DNA of 64,000 bases. It comes from Ascaris suum. Lineage: Eukaryota; Nematoda; Chromadorea; Rhabditida; Ascarididae. The position numbers and the translations under genes are program-made. Within the stretch, counting starts at the first letter, position 1. Each line of letters begins with the position of its first letter. Below, piece after piece: positions 39,401 through 48,400 of the stretch. The notes below the pieces were generated by a model that saw only the letters and a list, made by a program, of their open reading frames with translations, did not search any database and was not told where the DNA came from. The stretch covers positions 2,699,101 to 2,763,100 of the forward strand of contig CM024173.1 in NCBI GenBank assembly GCA_013433145.1, in the 5' to 3' direction.

Positions 39401-42400
39401 GTCGCTCTTATTAATGATTAAAATTGGATTTTGCTCTACAGCTTGCGTTTTCTCCAATCGAGATATTTTTGAACAAGGATTCGTTAAAATGTAGTGCTGA
39501 AACTACTGCATACTAGGAGCCATTGCCCGTCATATAAACCACTTATATATAGCTTACTTGTTAACAGCTCACTGACTAAACGGTAACCTACTGCTTAGGA
39601 AAAAAGTTTCCTCATCTTCAATGAGCTTGTATCTGCGACGAGTGATCGTATCGTCAGAAAGAATAACAGCAGATGGGAAAACGTCCCACTGAAGGCTATC
39701 ACTATATATGTTATTATAATAATGCTCGCCATAACAGTCAGTTTCGTAAATTGCTAATAAAAATAAGATATATCCAATGGCTTGCTCACATTCTTGCTTT
39801 ATCCCCCTTTCATAAGAATCATGCCACTAATGAAAGGTTCATGACCGGATAGCAGTAGTATCCAATTTCGAATCTTCTTAAGCCATTTAAGGGTTTGTGG
39901 ATCCAAATGAAAACTTGTATTATAGGTCAATCGAAAGCCTAGATTACCCTTCCCCCCAGCATTACCAAGCGGAAAGGTGTAAAAATGCAAGCTGGTAAAG
40001 TGTGGTGTTTACAGCGGCTTGCAAAAATGCAATAGAACACTGAAATTCAGAGGGATCTTTCTGCCGCTTTTTGCCAAAAACAAGTACTTTGGACTTTAAA
40101 TTAAAGCGGAAACTCACGACTATCCACTTCCATTTGTTCGAGTTTACCACGGTCCTCAGCAATCGGCTCCGGCTGCTCAGGTTCCGACTTCTCGATCATT
40201 GCACTCGTTTTCCTTGTTTTAGCTTCGGGTGCCTCCACTTCCGGTTTTTCGGCACGTTTCTGTACTTTGCTTTCTATTCCATCAATTTCGGTCTTTTCGA
40301 TTTTCCCACTTGGTGGTTTACCTTTTGTTCCCCCTTCCGGCTCTTCTGGTTCACTTTTTTCTATTTTGGCTACTTTTTTAGCTTTCACTTGTGATTCATC
40401 GCCTTCCGCGTCCAATTTTTGCATTTTTGACGCTTTGTGGGTTTTGACTTCCGCCTCGTCTGCAGTTCCCTTTTCGATTTCCTGGGTAGGTGTGGCAGTC
40501 CGTGAACGAATTGACTTTCGTGGAGTGCCTTCACGTGATTTGAGTGATTTCTTTGGAGTTCCTTCTCGCGACTTCATTTGCCTCTTTGGTGTGCCTCAAA
40601 TAAATAAACTATCGTGATGCAAAACGTTTCTTTTTTTTTTCGTGAATGTTTATCACGAAAGAAGACGAAAGATATGCCCTTTTGCTTGTCTATAGATTGG
40701 CCTTTCTTTAAATCTTTTTATAACACTTTGAGGGGAATATCGCCTGAAAATGCTAAAAGACCCTAAGACCCTATTTAATTTTAGAGCTAGTCTGTAAAAG
40801 TTGTACTTTGACCATGGTGAGACGAAACGTTCACTTTGATCGACCAATTCTATTAGGTCGGTAGCTGTAGGTAATAAAAAAAATCCTTACTAGATGAGAT
40901 CCTTTATTTCTTTGATAAGTTCTTCATTAACTGAATATATTCTGGCATTCCTTTTGATATGTTTATTTTCTTGATGAGGACATTTTTGAACGATGTTAAC
41001 TAAGCTTATAAGGTAATTGCTTCAGTTTTACCGCTTTCTTCCTTCTCTTTCAAAAAAAAAAAAAATCTCTCGATTTAAACACACAGTGCAATCGCTTTTT
41101 CATCACTTATGATAGCGAAATGTTGAAATATTAATTAACGTGGATAAACACCTCATCAGCCCAATATAAAACACGAAATGGCAAAATGTTGATCACTTCT
41201 TGAATAATCCTCTCATTTCGTATGACCGGGCGGAAATAAGCGACATATCGTTGCATTTTGTGACAAACTGCATCGAACGTCATAGGTGGAGGCATGTCAT
41301 TTGCGCAAATACCAGTGATCTGCCAGTGGTAATTCTACGAGTGCAAAAATGCAAAGTGTATTCATGATGAATCTAACATGCAAATCAAACCTGGTCGAGA
41401 GCCCGGTCTCGGTGATGCCGAATCCTTCTCTCTCCTCTCGCGAGGAGATTTACGACCTGGGCTTTTTTCGTGCCTTTCTTCTGTTTCTTGCTCGAAATTC
41501 AGTGCCAAATTCGCGTTCGTTTCTCCTTCATCGTTCTTTATGTTACAGCGGTACTGTCCCGCATCTTCAGCCGAAGGTCCCTAAATGATAATTCACTAAT
41601 GCATTGTTCAATAAAATAGAGTACTCAAATTGAAAAAAAAAAAGAACTGAAACTGTCCGAACAAATGCATTGATTTAGGAATATTCCATAAGCCGTGGCT
41701 GCTTTCATTATTGAACAACCATCCCTCAAAATGCTCAAATCTCTGCCAGATTCCGTCAATGAGACTTTCAAGCGTTAAAAGGTATAAATAAAATCGTCTG
41801 GTACATGACTTCACTTAAAATTTAACTCCTCCACCCCCCCTCCCCCTCCCCACATGTCCCGTCCTTTTCTTACACAGAATATCATGTGTCATTAGTTTCA
41901 CGAGAGGATGTCAAAAGACCTGAATCAATGATGGTAAAGAAAGCTCCCTAGTGAAGATCACTTCTATTATTGACTACAGTTCCCCTTGTTGAAGAATGAG
42001 GCATTTGCAAACGTTTCAATTCCATCTTGTGAAGCAATAATGGAAGCGTCAGTGATGAAAACTGTTTGTGATATGATGTGGAATTAAAGTTTTCAACGTT
42101 TCACTAGTGCTGAATGTTTAAAATATTGGCAAACAAAAAAACATTCGAAGACCGAATTTGATCGAATATCCGCTATATGATATTTCTAAGAATGGATATT
42201 CAATGAAACGGAAACATCAATAGATATTTCCGACGTATCAAGCTTATCTCTATATCATTCTGAAAGAAAAGTATACTCTTCTGCCATTGCACGACATCAT
42301 CATATGCAAAGATATGAGGTGATTACAATAAACATTAGACTACTCTTTACATCTGATAATCTTAAAGCTCTATTTGAAATAAATCAATGATCGAGTACTT

Positions 42401-45400
42401 ATTAAAAGCAAAAGAAAAAACAAAGAAAAGTCAAAATCATCCGATGACAATCGAAACCAAATTTCTTTAGCATGTCGATAGATAGAAATAGAGGGGAATA
42501 GTACCGCTGGCTGTTGGGAAAGTAACTTGGGATCTTTGCTAACCAGACAAGGGAATTTGTCCATTACGCCAATCTACAATATCTTTGACTCCTTCGACTA
42601 TAAGACACCTATGATTTGTTCATACACTCAAAATTCACTAGCTAAGGCGATACTCACGTGGATTTCGAGTTGGCAAAGGTACTGCGAATCACCGAGATCG
42701 GTGAAAACAACGCTAAATAAGGCGCCCTCCCGAATGGGGACACCATCCTTGTACCAAATAGCTGTCGGTCGCGAGGTGCTCTTCACGCGGCACTCCATCA
42801 CGACCAACGCGCCGCCATCCTTCGGAATGATCCTTGGCTTACTCAAAAAAGTCGGTCCTTTAGCTGCCTTCTGTTCTTCGCCAGCGCCTTAAAATGAACG
42901 ATTTGAAAATAATACATGACAAACTGATAATGAAATAAACTAATGGATTAATGGCTATCGAATTAAATATCTGGAATTGCTTGTTGAAATTATATGCGAA
43001 TTGATATGATTGTATAATTAAACATAATGTTCACTAACGTGGTATGCATTTGCATATGATCAGCAAATGGAAGCAAATCGAAGTAAACCTTATATGAATT
43101 TGATGAGCGCAAATCTAAATGAGCAATTTTGACTCAATATGAAATCAACCTAATTAAAGATGGAAATGTTAGTATCAAAATATCCTCTAGCGATGAAACA
43201 TTTTTTAAAGCATAATTTCTACGCAACAAAATAAAAAAATAGCACTAATAAAATAGATTAAATTTGTAAACGTTTTGGGGAATATTTTAATTATTCGTAC
43301 TTTATTTTCGACATTTACAAGTAGATATTTACTCGATATGCAAATTTCGCTTCATAAAAACGCAAAATGAAAAGCAATGATGAAAAATTTTAAGAAAAAA
43401 CCCTCAAATAGAAGAGCTGAGTAACGTTTGTTCAACTAAAACGTTCACTAATCGCCTTTTTTTTTATTGTAAGTCACAAACATCCGAGATATAGCTCTCC
43501 TCTTCGGTAAATATTAATGGGGTATTATAAACCTTTACGATCACTGTTCAATACTGAGCATTGGATTAAATATTGTTGTTATACATGATAGGTGTAGCCA
43601 AGCGGCGAATCGGCGCTTTTGTCCATTAGCGCTCTTAAAGGCCACCCTACACTCACTCAATAGCGCTAAAATTGCATCCGACAGGTGCAAACACTATGAC
43701 ATTCTAACTTTCATCCTTGAAATCACTTTAAACGTGACTTTGATATCGATGGCAATAATGAACTGCTCAGACGGAGTGTACAAATCGGTGCGTTGTCTGT
43801 CAGCTGTATGGGTACCTATCGAGTCGTCCATCACTCACAAGCGTGCCTTGCCTTACTCACTTTATCTAACTTCTATAGATGTTGGAATGCAATTCCATGA
43901 ATTAAAAATATCTTGAATGCTAACTGCATTATACCTGTACCAATGTTACGCTTAAAAACATTCTCAAAGAAATGATCTTAATTTTTATGGATTGGTTTTC
44001 TGGATTGGTCTTATAGTAGTGGACATTTTGATTAGGAGCAACATCCGAAACGATGCTTTCATAAATTTGTGCTCTCATAGCTGACGAAAAAAAATTCTTC
44101 ATGGTATCCCATCATAGTCTTAATCTTCTATTGGGATGCAACTTAAAAATTAGCCTCATAACCATAGATAATATCAACGTTTAAAAAAAAAAAAACACAA
44201 TCAACGAGTTGTGATGATAAGTTGAAAGTCATTACAATTTTGCTAAATATAGGCGCGAAAGATTTTATGAGATTATAGAGAATTTTATGAAATAAAGGGG
44301 AATTCTCTTTTAGTGTCGAAAACAATCTTCTTCTTCTTATTAAAAATTTCGTTTCATCGAGAAAAAAAAATGCATTTTTTTTTTAAAAATATTTTCTAAA
44401 GGGAAGAAAATAATTTTACGTAAAAATATGGATGCAATAAAAATTTTTTTTGATAATTCGTAATAATTTGCCTTTATTAATGAAAGTTGTTTTTTTTTGT
44501 TTTTTTTTTGTTTTTTTCTTCAAAGCTACAACATCTTTTCCACTATTTAGATCATTTCTTTTCAAAGCATCAAATGTAATAAATCTTCTCATTCCTAAAT
44601 CACTATAGTGATTGCCGCAATACGAAGGCTTATAAACTGAAACAGGTTACCGGAGCACGTTACCGGAAACCAAAAAATTTGCATAAAAACGGCACTACCA
44701 CCAGAAAGTTATAGCAATAACATATGGGTGAGATATGAAACGAAACTGTGCTGCTCGCCGATCACAAACGAAGTGAACTTGCGAGGAAGTGAACGGATAA
44801 GGGGAATAAGATGGCGACGGAATAGGATGCAACGGAAATTTGGGAGATTCATCGAAGTTGTAATTTGGAGGTAATTGATGTCTTTTTCCAGGTTAATAAT
44901 TGTAAACGTTAAAAACAGGTATGCTTGATAGTACAGAGAAGATATATTTCAATAGGCGACATTCCATTATTTACAGCTATCGACTCAGATAATTAGTCAC
45001 CTAATGTAACATTCAGCTAGCCACAGTGGTGTAGGTGAGGTTTAAAGCATTACGATAAAAACGCTAGCCACCTGGTGTTTGACATCACTTGCAATGCTCT
45101 TACATTCGAGTGTTTTGTTTAAGCGTTGTAAGGTTAGAACGCATTATGCACGTTCTATGTTGTTTGAAGAGAGAAAAGCTGTTGAAATAATATACAACTC
45201 AAAAAATTTCCAGGTAGATATCAAATACCCGAATTTGTTTTGTTGGTTTAATTGGTTTAATATGTCGGGAACTGTTTTATTGGTTCATATATTAGTTTAA
45301 TTGTTTTATAGAGTGGATAATTGGTTAAGGTTGGAAAATTGGTTTACTAATTAACTGTAGGTAATAACGCATAGTTTTCAATGTGAGCAGTGCACATTTT

Positions 45401-48400
45401 GCATATTAAAAAAATGCAATGCATATTTTTCTCATCGCTATCGGTGTGAACAACTTCACTCGAATCTTTGCAGATTACTTACTTTTAAACCGTAATTTAC
45501 GCACTTAACGTTCAACGATTCGTATTCGCTGACATTTTTTTTTTCTACACATCGAAAAAAAAACAAACAAAGAAGAAATATTCACCTGCAAAGTTGAGAT
45601 TGATATTGGCATTCGATTCACCGAATTGATTACTTGCAGTGCATTTGTAGGCGCCTCCATCACCAACGTTCGGCTCCTGAAATTCAGAAATTCTTCAGCT
45701 ATATAAATGGACGATTAAATATATGAATCTCTCAACGCAAGCCAACTTCTCATCGAGGATTATTTTGCACACAATAAGTGCAATAATAGTATAGAAGAGT
45801 AGCATAAGAGGCTGCGTAAATAATGTGCACACAGCTGCTTGTTAGATGCTTCGTGCACTCTAACAACATTTTCTAACTTCTTTTCAAGTGTTTTTTCTTG
45901 ACCGTACTTTTTATTCGAACTTTTCATGCTTGAACAATGAGCTTCGAGGAATTTAACGAATGTGACGAATGAGTTTTATGTACCAACCAACATAAATGGT
46001 GGACAATTGAGTATCAGAGATAGAGATCAATACAATTTCATCAGTTCAAACGCTTTCATCAAGATCTTTTCAGAGAGTGTTGGCTTATTTCTCATCGTTT
46101 TATCTTCCATCTTCTTCCTCAAACGTTTTCAATTAGAAGCAAAAATTCGCTTTAATAAACGATTTTGTCGCAGGAAAGCTTATAGAATACGTTAAAAAAA
46201 ACTACTGTTAATATGAATATAAAACTTAGCTAACAATATTCGAAAAATTTAAACGACAAAACGAGAGTACATTCCAATAGTGTATTTCAGTTCAACGTGC
46301 CTCGTATTTTTATTCAAAGGTTGAGTATTATGCAAATAAACCTGTCATAATTCAATTACAAACCCTATTAAATTGTAAATGCAATCGTTTTTAATATATT
46401 TTTAAAAGAGATTTGCAATTCGCTATAGTGTTTTATTCTAATGCAATTTCATTGCAATATTTGCAATTCTAATCATTCCTTCCAAAACTTATAAGAATAT
46501 TCATTTTTTCCTCTTTATTACAACTATATCACCAAAAAAAAATTATTTGAATAAAATCTCGAAACACTGAAATATACGTTTTGCATACTATGAAAAGATA
46601 TTATGCAATCTATACTTAACGGGAGTTCACTTCTCTGAAAATAAAATGTTGGCTCCTTGGATAACCAACTCACAACAATGTGGTGAAACGATACTTTAGG
46701 AATACCGTTATTTAACATCAATTAGCAATTAACCTAACAACATATTCTTATAGCTCATAGTTCACATATTAAAAAAAACACCAAAAATATACGTCAAAGT
46801 CAACAAAGTGATCAGTTGATTTGAAGAACCTAGAGCTCGAAGTATAAAAAAATAAGTGAGTGCAAATGGGCGTTATTCTCGAACTTCTGCACCTCTTGTT
46901 GCCCTTCGTTGAACGTATATGATTGAATGCTGAGGCAAGATTTCGTTTTTTTTCTTCTTAGAAACAAAGAGATAAGAAGAAAACCGCAAGCAATTACAAC
47001 AAATTCAACACTTGTCTCATTCAAGAGAGAATAAAATTCGTAAGACACACAAACATACATAGACACACATACACACATACACACGCACTCGCACATATTA
47101 TCGTATGTGTCTAAGGCGGCTGTTACGTGGCTAATTGATCAGCACAAGCCCTAACTCTCCCTATTCGAGTTCGTTGATCGCCTCAGGCGTTTGATTAAGA
47201 AAGCGGTTTATCTTGCATAAGCATTGTTGTCGCCTACGAATTGTTCAATGCGATACGACTAAATATCACATTTTGAATGGATTCCGAATCGCCAAACGCA
47301 ATTTCTGGCGTAATCTCGAATGACTCTTTGAAAAAGCAACAGGTAAGCCGAGAAAATGACGTCTCTGCGTTACGTGACCTAACAGAGACTTTTTTGGCAT
47401 GTGAAACCGGAAGACTTGAACAACTTATCCACTTAAAATCCTGCTCTTAGCCCTTCCTGCTAGGCACTACTAAATAGAAGGGCGTACTTAGAGAACTGGA
47501 AGTACCATAGTACTGCTGTAATAATGCTTCGAAGTAGTAATGTTGTATAGTCTTCAAAATATCCGAAACGACAGGATTTTCGCCACTCTAAATTTCATTG
47601 CTGATGTCGGAAAAAATTGCGAAAATGAAAAACTTAAGAGAAAGTTGTTCCCCGTAACGCAGTTTTACGTGTTGATTGAAGGAATAAATCTTTCAGTTCG
47701 CAATGGATACCGCCATGTCTTGCAGAAGAAAATGTAACCGAATCCGGAATGTCCTATAGTTGCCTTATGGGCTGCTAGGATGGAAACGAAATGCAAGGTT
47801 TTTATGAAACCTACTCATACGAATAGAAAGGCAAATTAAATATAAAATACTAAGTCTGACCCCGCTCAATATTGTCTGGAATAGCAATGGAAGAATATAG
47901 CGCACCCAGTGGTCTGAAATTAAGGAAATGCTGTTAACGCCGTAACATATTCACCCTATCGTGATGCTAAAATGCATGAATTCTTACTTGAAGAGAAGAG
48001 ATGAGTGGAAACTTTCTGCCTCCTTGGAAAAAAAAAAACTCAAAAAGTTTTTCGGTGCCTTTTGAATAATGATTGTGAAGAAAGGGGACTTCCCGAGCAG
48101 GCGAATAAAAAACATACTGAGAGAATTTCCAACCCACCCAAGTATTCTTGGGTTGTTCTTACCCTATAGCCATTTCATTCTATAACTTCATGTTTGGCGA
48201 AAATTTTTGCCATGTACATCTTTAGATTCAAAAGCTTAAAGAGAGTGGAAATTAAATGCAGAAACTTAAAAAAATGGGAATCACAAATCTCTTATATCTC
48301 TCATTTAATTATCTCAATTATCTTATCTCTTGTTCGTTGTGATTGCAAATCTGATGGAGGCGTTAAAATAAACTTTTGAGAGCACAAATGCATTTGTCCA

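Noticed and set aside
46830..47096. Cys/Val-rich minus-strand ORF
   Set aside because: Generated by the CA-rich simple repeat in intron 1.
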